Source: Lysinibacillus sphaericus
GTDB lineage: Bacteria > Bacillota > Bacilli > Bacillales_A > Planococcaceae
Assembly: GCF_006864135.1 (NCBI RefSeq)
Contig: NZ_SADV01000003.1
Span: 186,001 to 250,000, forward strand
DNA: 64,000 bases
Direction of reading: 5' to 3'
In this document: piece by piece, positions 8,713 through 15,906 of the stretch
Layout of the letters: the number at the start of each line of letters is the position of its first letter
Numbering within the stretch: position 1 is the first letter of the stretch
The notes under the pieces: generated by a model
What the model was told of the DNA's origin: nothing
What the model saw: the letters and a program-made list of their open reading frames with translations, nothing else
Database searches by the model: none
Translations under genes and position numbers: made by a program

Positions 8713-9462
8713 TTACTTATCTACAACTTGTTTTAATACATTCACTGGAATCCAATGTGTGAACTCGTTATTGTCATCTTTTTTCCAAGTTACATTTAGA
8801 TAACCATTAATTTCAAGACCTTGTGAATACAAAATACTACCCTTTTTCAATGTACTTATCGTTGCAGATCCTTTAATTGGATCGAGATTAAAATCTGTAT
8901 CTTTTGTTAGCTCAAAACGCACGCCTATTTCGCTTCTTTTCGACCCAGAGATTTTAAGATCTGTACCAGGATAATGTATACACTCTTTAGAACTAACATC
9001 ATTGGGACCGCAATACGAAATTATTTGTCCATTATTTGTAAAAGAAAAACCCGGGTTGGTTCTTTCATTGAACCACATTCCGTAAGTTGCGGTATTACTA
9101 TCACGATTAATAAAGATATAAGTTGGATTGTTATAGAAAGATGAACGAATTTTTATTGGTACTTCTTTGAAAACTACCAAATCCGTTGCTTGTATTCGAT
9201 ATTGCCCCATCTGGTAAAATGTTTTGCCATCATATTTTTCAATATCATACGTTCTAAAGAAATTATTTCGCTTGACCACTAACGAATCAAACGTACCATT
9301 TGGATTTTTCTTGTACACCTTGATGTCTTTTTTAAAGGTCATTTTTCCGGTTTGGTCTTTTACAACCTCTGCTCCATCATACATCACTTTCGCTTCGGAT
9401 TTTGTTGGATGTACTACTGCAAATACAAATGCTGTTAGTAACACCATAAAAAATTTTTTCAT
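8713..9462 (-). CDS. Secreted protein of unknown function
   Basis: The start is placed at 9462, where AGGAGGAGAATC precedes ATG and the product begins with a signal peptide (MKKFFMVLLTAFVFAVVHPT, cut near SEA-KV); a longer upstream frame lacks a ribosome site. The 249-residue product is rich in beta-type sequence. It contains two Cys (ISYCGPND, SSKECIHY) that may form a disulfide outside the cell. The pattern 'KMTFKKDIKVYKKNPNGTF' near residue 40 and 'TISTLKKGSILYSQG' near 215 resemble SH3-like cell-wall modules. No enzyme motif is visible. Confidence 0.65.
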   Translation of the reverse strand: MKKFFMVLLTAFVFAVVHPTKSEAKVMYDGAEVVKDQTGKMTFKKDIKVYKKNPNGTFDSLVVKRNNFFRTYDIEKYDGKTFYQMGQYRIQATDLVVFKEVPIKIRSSFYNNPTYIFINRDSNTATYGMWFNERTNPGFSFTNNGQIISYCGPNDVSSKECIHYPGTDLKISGSKRSEIGVRFELTKDTDFNLDPIKGSATISTLKKGSILYSQGLEINGYLNVTWKKDDNNEFTHWIPVNVLKQVVDK

Positions 9463-9558
9463 GATTCTCCTCCTACTTAGCTTTATTTTAAATAACACTT
9501 TCCAATAAGCATTATATACCAATATATTCTAATATTTTGGATCATCACCAAAACGTGT

Positions 9559-9736
9559 GGTTGATTTCCGTTCCGACTGGGCGCTTTGTTGCTGCCGCTA
9601 CGTTAGCACTACGCTTTCGCACAGAGCAAAGCTTCCTGTGGGCGTCCGATGAGCCGCTTCGCTTCGCTGCAGGGTCTCATCTGTGACGCTGTGATCTGAT
9701 CCCCGAGGAGTCGCCCAGTCGGAACGAAGGTCAACT
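9559..9736. repeat. GC-rich interspersed element with ~25-bp inverted ends
   Basis: The left end (GTTGATTTCCGTTCCGACTG then GGCG) and the right end (CGCCCAGTCGGAACG then AAGGTCAAC) are imperfect inverted repeats. The interior is much richer in G+C than its surroundings and contains several short self-complementary blocks. A second, truncated left end lies at 23093-23130. It encodes no transposase. It behaves like a MITE or a structured intergenic repeat family. Confidence 0.65.
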
Positions 9737-10007
9737 ATTTATATAGTAGACGTTTCAACAAAAGTCGTTCTCAAATTTTGGCGTCCAATTAATATTTTAC
9801 CAAAAATATAATGTCCTACCAATAGAAATATACAAAAAAAGATTGAGACTAACATGTATCAAAGGCTTTTTCAATTCATCACTATTCTTTTGTAAATGAG
9901 CGATATTAGTCCCCTATTTTTAACTAGACATGACACTAGTTAATGTTTTATTATAAATCGATTAGAGAATATCAGCTGATTAAAAAATTGTAGAGGGGTG
10001 TTCCTTG

Positions 10008-10601
10008 ATGACAAATAGCAAAATGAATTTAAAGGTTGATGAATTTTTAAGTAAAGCTAAAAAGTGGCAGGAAGAATATTCGGCGTTGAGAAATATCGTT
10101 CTTGATTGTGAATTGACTGAAGAATTTAAATGGATGCATCCTTGTTACACGCTTGGGAAAAAAAACATCGTGTTAATACATGGTTTTAAAGATTATTGTG
10201 CGCTTCTGTTTCATAAAGGAGCCTTGTTAAAGGATGCCCACGGGATTCTAATTCAACAGACTGAAAATGTACAGGCGGCGCGCCAAATTCGTTTCACCAA
10301 CGTTCAAGAAATAGTTGGCATGGAAACTATTATAAAAGATTATATTCTTGAAGCCATCGAAGTTGAAAAAGCAGGTTTAGAAGTGCCCATGAAAGAGCAT
10401 AAGGAATACATAATTCCTGAAGAACTTCACAATAAATTCAATGAAATGCCTACCTTAAAAACTGCTTTTGAAGATTTGACGCCAGGACGACAAAGAGCAT
10501 ACATTCTACATTTCTCTCAACCTAAACAATCCAAAACTCGCGTGTCAAGAATTGAAAAATACACGCAACACATTCTTGATGGTAAAGGATTAAATGATTA
10601 G
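10008..10601 (+). CDS. YdeI-family protein (DUF1801 / YdeI-OmpD-associated)
   Basis: A 197-residue cytosolic protein from the ATG at 10008 (a TTG three bases earlier is possible; AGGGGTG is the ribosome site). The N-terminal DUF1801 domain (residues ~1-115) shows EEFKWMHPCYTLGKKNIVLIHGF, the core of this iron-chaperone-like fold. The C-terminus (residues ~135-197) carries the YdeI tail TPGRQRAYILHFSQPKQSKT then R-x-RIEK. Family members are annotated as bacteriocin-protection or antimicrobial-tolerance proteins; the biochemical role is not established. It is monocistronic. Confidence 0.85.
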   Translation: MTNSKMNLKVDEFLSKAKKWQEEYSALRNIVLDCELTEEFKWMHPCYTLGKKNIVLIHGFKDYCALLFHKGALLKDAHGILIQQTENVQAARQIRFTNVQEIVGMETIIKDYILEAIEVEKAGLEVPMKEHKEYIIPEELHNKFNEMPTLKTAFEDLTPGRQRAYILHFSQPKQSKTRVSRIEKYTQHILDGKGLND

Positions 10602-10641
10602 TTTATTCATGGGAAAATAAATAACACTGTTATAAAAATGG

Positions 10642-10668
10642 TCGAAGCAAATTGCTTCGATCTTTTTT
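10642..10668 (+). terminator. Intrinsic terminator of the YdeI-family gene
   Basis: TCGAAGCAA and TTGCTTCGA pair perfectly (10642-10660), then TCTTTTTT. Confidence 0.88.
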
Positions 10669-10690
10669 ATTTCGGCTGTTCTAGAAATCC

Positions 10691-10725
10691 AAAGAACAAA
10701 AGAGACTACCTTCGTTGATAGTCTC
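10691..10725 (-). terminator. Terminator of the DUF6773-XRE operon
   Basis: GAGACTA (10702-10708) pairs with TAGTCTC (10719-10725). On the minus strand the stem is followed by UUUUGUUCUUU. Confidence 0.75.
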
Positions 10726-10769
10726 CATTTTAAATAATAACATTATTTAACATCTTAAACCAAACAGTC

Positions 10770-10964
10770 TTACTCCTCCCAGAACAATTCATCTAGGGTT
10801 TTATTTAACGTTTTGCATATCGCAATACATAAATTCAAAGTCGGGTTGTATTTACCTAATTCAATTAAACCGATTGTTTGCCTAGTGACCCCCACTTTTT
10901 CAGCCAATTCACCTTGTGATAAATCATGTTCAATTCGAGCCATTTTTAAGCGTATGTTTTTCAC
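10770..10964 (-). CDS. XRE-family transcriptional regulator
   Basis: A 64-residue single-domain Cro/CI repressor (MKNIRLKMARIEHDLSQGEL...). The DNA-recognition HTH is seen at SQGELAEKVGVTRQTIGLIE, with the conserved YNPTLNLCIAICKTLNKTLDELFW tail of this group. I place the start at the GTG at 10964, in keeping with the usual length; an upstream ATG at 10985 would add seven residues. The 3' end of the DUF6773 gene overlaps its 5' end, so the two are translationally linked. A perfect palindrome upstream of the operon is the likely operator. Confidence 0.88.
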   Translation of the reverse strand: MKNIRLKMARIEHDLSQGELAEKVGVTRQTIGLIELGKYNPTLNLCIAICKTLNKTLDELFWEE

Positions 10965-11481
10965 ATTGATCACCACTATCTTCATCTTCTAACATTCTTT
11001 GAATAACTCGATCACTTTTCTTTTTAGCAAGCCCATAAAATAAGAGTAAAATTCCGGCAATAAATGTTGAATACAATAACAGTGATACAAAAAATACCAA
11101 AAAGAAAAAATATATTGCTTGTGGAGTACTTTCTGCATAGTTGAATGCACTGTTAATACCCATAATAATTGCAATAATCATGCCAATAGCAACACCGAAA
11201 ATAATAAATTTAGTACTTAATTTAAATTTACTTGTACTATCGTGAATCTCTACTTCATCAGTAAATATGCCGAGATAGGCTGCTCTGCCACAATAATAAA
11301 CAGCTGAGAATAATATAATCAACCGTTCTGTAAATACATTTTCTGAGGACACTCCCTCTGTTATGAATTTTATTAGGATCGATATTAAACATATTACAAT
11401 GACAAAGAAAAAAATCTCCTTGTAAATTTTATTTTGCTGATTTTTAATTCGTTCATCGACGTGTTTACTTTTCCAAAACAT
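10930..11481 (-). CDS. DUF6773-family membrane protein
   Basis: A 183-residue integral membrane protein with four predicted helices (about residues 24-42, 53-70, 92-110, 122-150) and short charged ends. Pairs of a small membrane protein with an XRE repressor of this subfamily recur in Firmicutes; the role of the membrane protein is unknown. A GGGAGGG ribosome site precedes the ATG. The last 35 bp overlap the XRE gene in another frame. Confidence 0.75.
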   Translation of the reverse strand: MFWKSKHVDERIKNQQNKIYKEIFFFVIVICLISILIKFITEGVSSENVFTERLIILFSAVYYCGRAAYLGIFTDEVEIHDSTSKFKLSTKFIIFGVAIGMIIAIIMGINSAFNYAESTPQAIYFFFLVFFVSLLLYSTFIAGILLLFYGLAKKKSDRVIQRMLEDEDSGDQCEKHTLKNGSN

Positions 11482-11513
11482 CCATATTTCCCTCCCTTTA
11501 TTTTATGATTTTA

Positions 11514-11559
11514 ATTATACAGAATATTCGTCTTTTTGCAATATATATATTGCAAAAAG
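11514..11559 (-). promoter_or_regulatory. Promoter with a perfect 28-bp palindromic operator
   Basis: On the minus strand, TTGCAA (11541-11536), a 16-bp spacer and TATAAT (11519-11514) drive the DUF6773-XRE operon. The palindrome spans 11532-11559: CTTTTTGCAAT, a central TATATA, then ATTGCAAAAAG. It is exactly self-complementary and covers the -35. This is what autorepression by the operon's XRE dimer would need. Confidence 0.7.
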
Positions 11560-11632
11560 TTAATTATACCTTTCATCAATAAAATGATACCCTTTTTGCG
11601 TGCGTCTCCCAGACGTTGGTTTTACAAAAGAC

Positions 11633-11663
11633 AAAACAAAAAACCACTCATTTATGGAGTGGT
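11633..11663 (-). terminator. Intrinsic terminator of signal peptidase gene
   Basis: ACCACTC and GAGTGGT (11643-11663) pair; the minus-strand transcript continues into a U-rich tract. Confidence 0.8.
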
Positions 11664-11703
11664 CATTTTTATTATCTTTATCAAGTTTTAAGCTTTCGAT
11701 CTA

Positions 11704-12294
11704 TCAGTTAAACCTAAAGTCAATATGCTCGATCGGCCAACAGACGATACTTGTTGTACCCATTATTTTTCCTTTAGGGATGAAACCTAACTCAGGATTT
11801 CTACTATCATTACTTACACGACGATTATCACCTAATACAAAGTAGTGCCCTTCAGGTACGGTAGTTTCACCTAAGTCTTGTTCTAACGTAAAATCATATG
11901 TAAGTAACCCAGGATCTTTTAAATCCTTCTTGTACTGATCTAAATAATGTTCACTGTACTTTTCTCCGTTTATGTATAATTGATCATCCTTATACTCGAT
12001 TTTATCTCCTGGTAGACCAATGATACGTTTAATAATATTTTTTTCTTCATTGTCTATCATAATGTTATTAATAACGACAATGTCAAATCGATCAATTGAC
12101 TTAAATTTCGGACCGATTTTATTAACAATAACACGATCGCTTTCTTCCAGTGTCGGTTCCATAGAAGCACCTTTTACGAGTACTGGCGTAAATAAAAACT
12201 GCTTGATTAAAAATGCCACCAATAAAGCGAATGCAATTGCTTTTACCCATTCAACAAACTCATTTGTCTGTTTTCCCTGTATTTCTTCTCCCAA
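11704..12294 (-). CDS. lepB: Signal peptidase I (SipS type)
   Basis: A 196-residue membrane-anchored protease that removes signal peptides from secreted proteins at the outer face of the membrane. One N-terminal membrane segment (residues ~17-36) is followed by box B with the catalytic Ser44 (KGASMEPTL), box D with the general base Lys89 (IIKRIIGLPGD), and box E (LGDNRRVSNDSR). The start is TTG at 12294, seven bases after AGGAGG. Its own terminator follows, so it is monocistronic. Confidence 0.95.
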   Translation of the reverse strand: MGEEIQGKQTNEFVEWVKAIAFALLVAFLIKQFLFTPVLVKGASMEPTLEESDRVIVNKIGPKFKSIDRFDIVVINNIMIDNEEKNIIKRIIGLPGDKIEYKDDQLYINGEKYSEHYLDQYKKDLKDPGLLTYDFTLEQDLGETTVPEGHYFVLGDNRRVSNDSRNPELGFIPKGKIMGTTSIVCWPIEHIDFRFN

Positions 12295-12570
12295 AATTCC
12301 ACCTCCTAGTATTTCTCTTAATTAATACGTAAAAAAAGGAAAATAGTTTCAATTTTCTGTTCAAAATGATTATATTTATTTGAAACTCAATTACAAACAA
12401 AGGTCAAAAAAGCCATTTTATACGTTTAACGACGATATCCATTCCTTTAATCACTGTCGCTATCAGAAACGATTAAACGGCCAGAGCCTTTTAAAATTCA
12501 AAGCTCAAGCCGCATAATTCATATTTATTATTAAATTCCCCATAGTATCTCCCAAAATTTTAATCTTTGT

Positions 12571-12790
12571 TTATACTAGTCGACACCATGGCTCTATATA
12601 AGTATTTTTGTTTTCTAAAGAAGATGCAATACTAAAAGTTTGATTGAATGAACTATCAAGTAGAAAATTGAAGATTCCATATGCTTTTTCTTTTGGAATT
12701 CTCATTTTTAAATTGAACGCTCTAAAACTTCATCAAAAAACTACCTATCATTTTCTTTTATATTCCCGATTTTTTCCACAGGCAACTTTT
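12571..12790 (-). pseudogene. Decayed ORFs left of the NUDIX cassette
   Basis: Two protein-like minus-strand stretches remain: LPVEKIGNIKENDR followed by a stop and FFDEVLERSI (about 12715-12785), and a 44-codon frame from an ATG at 12705 (MRIPKEKAYGIFNFLLDSS...) ending at 12571. Neither has a ribosome site or a recognised family. With the fragment at 13536-13706 on the far side of the cassette they may be pieces of one or two genes that the cassette interrupted; this is inference. Confidence 0.3.
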
Positions 12791-12794
12791 ATAA

Positions 12795-13535
12795 GGCTCT
12801 GTTAAATTGTAAATGACGATATTTGATACCTGTCCGAAATCTTAGTATAATCGGTACAAGAACAAGCATTCGGAAGATTGTAAGTATGAGCAAAGCGTTT
12901 AATTACTTATTGTAGCTTGTATGGGAGTTGTTATGAAATATTAAAGAGTTCTTGCTTTCTTCATTTAAGATACTTTTGACAGCTTGCATTTACAGAAATT
13001 CAATATTCTGTAAATTAAATTGGAATGGTTGGTGAAATCATTTGAACCTTACTAAGAATAACGGTTATGAATTTCTTGATTTTATCAGTATAAAAGAAGA
13101 AGAAATGAATTCCTACAAACCCATTGCAGGCTCTTTTGCAGTGTTAAATTGTTCAGGAAAATATCTTATGTGCTATAACACTTGAAGAGAACAATGGGAG
13201 TTACCCGCAGGACAAAGGGAAGAAAATGAAACGCCAAAGGAATGTGCTATTAGAGAACTTTATGAGGAAACAGGACAAATCGTAAAAGATTTAGATTTTA
13301 CGGGCTTACTAAAAGTGAAAAACCTATCCCACGGTAACGTAAAGTATAATCCTGTTTATTTTTCTTTCATTGAAAAACTACAACCATTTCTGAAGAACTT
13401 TGAAACGTCTGAAATAAAGTTATGGGATTTAAAAGAGAAGATTGGATGCATTGACGAAGTTGATGTTAAAGTATTCGTTAAGTAGCACTGTTTTATATTT
13501 TTTTTTTAAAATCAACATCGTACTTTAACAGAGCC
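12795..13535. mobile_element. Transposase-less cassette with inverted ends, carrying a NUDIX gene
   Basis: GGCTCTGTTAAA (12795-12806) and its exact complement TTTAACAGAGCC (13524-13535) bound 741 bp, and the similarity extends weakly inward (ACGATATTTGAT against ACGATGTTGAT). Inside is a hairpin (TTTACAGAA...TTCTGTAAA, 12989-13014) and one gene, a NUDIX hydrolase with a nonsense codon, but no transposase. This is the layout of a mobile insertion cassette moved in trans by an IS with matching ends. No clear target duplication is visible. Confidence 0.55.
13042..13485 (+). pseudogene. NUDIX hydrolase interrupted by an in-frame TGA
   Basis: TTG at 13042, behind GGTGAAATC, opens a 147-codon frame with a complete NUDIX box (GQREENETPKECAIRELYEE then TGQI), the magnesium-binding site for cleaving nucleoside diphosphate linkages. 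Codon 48 is TGA (13183-13185) in the context YNT-stop-REQWELPAG, where the family usually has Trp, so a single TGG-to-TGA change killed it. The remaining frame is intact to the TAG at 13483. It is the only cargo of the cassette. Confidence 0.8.
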
Positions 13536-13706
13536 TAAAAAAAACAAATAATCATCTGGATGATTGAACTTATATAATGTAGGATGCTTTACATACTCTT
13601 CAAAAAGCCATCTCATAGCTTTTGTAAACCATTCAATACCTAGTCAGTCTGTATCATAGCGTAGCAATGTGCTTTCAATTTTATAAAACTGAAGATGAAC
13701 CAAATA
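13536..13706 (-). pseudogene. Gene fragment abutting the cassette
   Basis: An open minus-strand frame reads FYKIESTLLRYDTD, a stop, then LGIEWFTKAMRWLFEEYVKH and PTLYKFNHPDDYLFF, running straight into the cassette's right end at 13535. The sequence is clearly protein-like, with an internal stop and no start. The family is unknown. It looks like the gene into which the cassette inserted, or one already decaying. Confidence 0.4.
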
Positions 13707-13792
13707 AGGACATAAAAAAGCCCTCTACAGAAGATGTGGAAGGCAATAGAAAAATTTATTTACAATAAGCACTTCTCTCGGCGTATTTTCCT

Positions 13793-13924
13793 CTTAATAC
13801 AGAGTTCCAACACTTCTACCGCCGTCATTCTCCCAACGATCAATGTCCCAAACAACATCAACATCTTCCCAGCCGTCATGTATTTCTCCGTTAGGAAGGG
13901 TACCATTTCTTATTATAGAAATAA
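13793..13924 (-). pseudogene. Gene remnant, family unknown
   Basis: An open frame of 43 codons without a start ends at TAA 13793-13795. It reads NGTLPNGEIHDGWEDVDVVW then DIDRWENDGGRSVGTLY, an acidic, Trp-rich C-terminus. No family is recognised. It probably belongs to the same decayed stretch as its neighbours. Confidence 0.3.
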
Positions 13925-14231
13925 CACATCATCCTTTTTAATAATATTTCATGTTTCTATATTATGTAATGTTATTTGTTTTGTTCATCGCCAAATATGG
14001 GGGTGTGAAAAGGATTCGTCTCTTTTTTGTTTTTTGTACTTAACCTACATTCAAAAGGATTACTTTTAAGTCTTAGAGTATCTGTTGCAACTGGATCAAT
14101 GATATGAATTTTTATAGCTAATAGAATTTTCCCATAAAGTTAAGGTAGCAAATCGTTAAGGTAGTTAAACTAACTGATATGTTTTTCCTGGAAGAAAGGA
14201 TACTGTTCATGAATAAATAAAGAGGCTTATA

Positions 14232-14474
14232 AACGTTGAAAATGTACAAAAGTGTTTGTTTAACCAAGTACATTTGTGATTCCCTTTGTTTTTACAACTA
14301 TACAGGGAGTGGCGAGCATGATAGCCTCGACCGGTTAGCCGCCATTGATATAGCTGGTTTCTAGGCTAGCGAATCATGCGAGTAGAGGCTCCGTGTCAAG
14401 TTGTAATTATTCACGCACTTGTATAGAATCGCACATGATTATACGAGCAAAAATGTACATTGTTATTTTGACAT
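14232..14474. repeat. Long direct repeat, copy A, with a 115-nt structured core
   Basis: The copy matches 14737-15012 over almost its full length. Its core (14292-14406) is bounded by TTACAACT and AGTTGTAA and contains nested pairings: GGGAG with CTCC, GCATGAT with ATCATGC, and GGTTAGCC with GGCTAGC. Together they make a branched, nearly fully paired structure. It has no ORF. This looks like a structured RNA or a DNA palindromic unit; no known ncRNA class is recognised. Confidence 0.65.
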
Positions 14475-14479
14475 TTACA

Positions 14480-14736
14480 TTTTGACTCTTCTATCCACGA
14501 TTTTGGCTCTTCTATCCATGATTTTGGCTTTACTATCCATGACTTTGCTCTTCTATCCACGATTTTTACTCTTCTATCCATGATTTTGACTCTTCTATCC
14601 ACGATTCTGATTGTTCTATCCACGATTTTGGCTCTTCTATCCATGACTCTGCTCTTCTATCCACGATTTTTACTCTTTTATCCATGACTTTGACTCTTCT
14701 ATCCACGATTTTGACTCTTCTATCCATGATTTTGAT
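14480..14736. repeat. Tandem array of twelve 20-21-bp units
   Basis: Units share the core CTATCCACGATTTTG, alternating with CTATCCATGATTTTG, with 21-bp period. Two units are 20 bp, which breaks any reading frame through the array and argues against coding. Because 21 is a multiple of three, a spurious minus-strand frame with a DRRxKIV heptad appears across part of it. The array lies exactly between the two long direct repeats. Confidence 0.8.
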
Positions 14737-15012
14737 ATAAACGCTGAAATAAATATGTACAAGAATGCTTGTTTAACCAAGTATATTTTTGATTCCCTTT
14801 GTATATTACAACTTTACAGAGAGTGGCGAGCATGATAGCCCCGACCGGTTAGCCACCATTGATTTAGCTGGTTTCTAGGCTAGCGAATCATGCGAGTAGA
14901 GGCTCCGTGTCAAGTTGTAATTATTCACGCACATGTATAGAAACATAGTTAATCAGCGAAAGTGTACATGATTAGACTAGCAAAAATGTACATTGTTATT
15001 TTGACATTTACA
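14737..15012. repeat. Long direct repeat, copy B, with a 115-nt structured core
   Basis: This is the second copy of the element at 14232-14474. The core 14806-14920 has the same length and the same nested pairings. Several differences fall in loops (for example GCCGCC against ACCACC-type changes), while the outer stem TTACAACT/AGTTGTAA and GCATGAT/ATCATGC are kept. It ends in the shared tail AATGTACATTGTTATTTTGA. Confidence 0.65.
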
Positions 15013-15172
15013 GAGGCTGGAACAAAAGGTTTTAAGCAACTAGAAAAGCCGAACTATAAAAAAATGCTAAAATAGCATTCTACATTAGTTCGGCTTTTTG
15101 TATTCAAATAAATAAAAAGTGAATTTTACCACTCGGCTTGGACACAGTTAAATTAGGTATGTCTCAGCCTCT
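15012..15172. repeat. AGAGGCTGGAACA-type intergenic repeat with internal terminator
   Basis: AGAGGCTG (15012-15019) and CAGCCTCT (15165-15172) are inverted ends, extended by GGAACA against TGTCT. Inside, AAAAGCCGAACTA pairs with TAGTTCGGCTTTT and AATGCT with AGCATT, giving a long hairpin followed by T. Elements with this AGAGGCTGGRACA end are scattered in many Firmicute genomes. Confidence 0.6.
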
Positions 15173-15201
15173 TTATAAGAAAGAGTGCAAGCTTTGAGGG
15201 G

Positions 15202-15352
15202 CTAATAAGATAGAAACTTTCGTTTTATATTTTTCCAACCTAAAAATTCTTTTATATATTCAGCAGGTGTTATGACAAGTAAACTTTTAAATTCTTTGTA
15301 ATAATGTGAAGGATCATAGTAACCATATCGAACTATAATACTGTCAATTCTT
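15202..15352 (-). pseudogene. C-terminal fragment of an AraC-family regulator
   Basis: About 50 codons ending in TAG (15202-15204) read IIVRYGYYDPSHYYKEFKSL, LVITPAEYIKEFLGWKNI. This is the second helix-turn-helix of an AraC/XylS regulator, with the characteristic GYYDPSHYYKEFK and TPAEY signature. An in-frame stop lies immediately upstream and no start exists, so only the tail of the gene survives. Confidence 0.6.
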
Positions 15353-15414
15353 TAAGGGAAACTTAGTAAGGCATAAAAAAGAGGATAGCGGAAATGCTAC
15401 CCATCTTGTTTTAA

Positions 15415-15675
15415 TTAGCTTTCGGCAATACCGTAAGCAAGTAATAAAATATACCCGATGATACAGATTGCAATAATGTTAAATATTATTAGTAGCCATT
15501 TTAATAAACCTTTTTTTGCTTTGAATCCTAAAAAAGCTCCTAATAATGGGAACAAAAACATTAAAAGAATATAAGGTTTACCTAATGCTCCTAACGACAC
15601 TCCATTCCACATTGTAAAAAACATAACAACGAAGATTACTAAAGTAGTAAGTGAAAGAACACTATATTTATTAAT
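15415..15675 (-). CDS. Small membrane protein, probably starting at an ATT codon
   Basis: The product is an integral membrane protein with three hydrophobic segments. The first ATG (15624) has no ribosome site and cuts the first segment in half. The frame stays open upstream to an ATT at 15673-15675 that lies seven bases after AGGGTGGTG, giving 86 residues starting (M)NKYSVLSLTTLVIFVVMF. ATT starts are rare but known (infC). The family is not recognised. If the ATT reading is wrong, the protein is 69 residues from 15624. Confidence 0.5.
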   Translation of the reverse strand: MNKYSVLSLTTLVIFVVMFFTMWNGVSLGALGKPYILLMFLFPLLGAFLGFKAKKGLLKWLLIIFNIIAICIIGYILLLAYGIAES

Positions 15676-15825
15676 TCGGGTTCACCACCCTAAAAGTTGG
15701 TTTATATTCCTAATTTATCATATTCAAACCTTTATACAATGACCATTTAATTCCTTTTACGTCATTATAGTATCACAATATTACTTTTTGACTTAAAAGC
15801 TCCAAAGTTTACGAAAACAGCCTCA

Positions 15826-15852
15826 ATAAAAAGACCATCAAAAATGATGGTC
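15826..15852 (-). terminator. Intrinsic terminator of the MFS gene
   Basis: GACCATCA (15833-15840) pairs with TGATGGTC (15845-15852), with a U tract on the minus strand. Confidence 0.8.
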
Positions 15853-15906
15853 CTACTTCACAAACTAACACACAATCATTAATAAACAAAGGACATGATA
15901 GCTTCT

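Noticed and set aside
8457-8762. 101-codon plus-strand frame
   Set aside because: It overlaps the 3' end of the secreted protein gene, has no ribosome site and an unlikely amino-acid composition (clusters of Cys, Trp, Arg).
14411-14644. 77-codon minus-strand frame with DRRxKIV heptads
   Set aside because: It is produced by the 21-bp period of the tandem array; 20-bp units break the frame and there is no ribosome site.
14480-14736. CRISPR array
   Set aside because: The units are contiguous with no unique spacers, and no cas genes are present.
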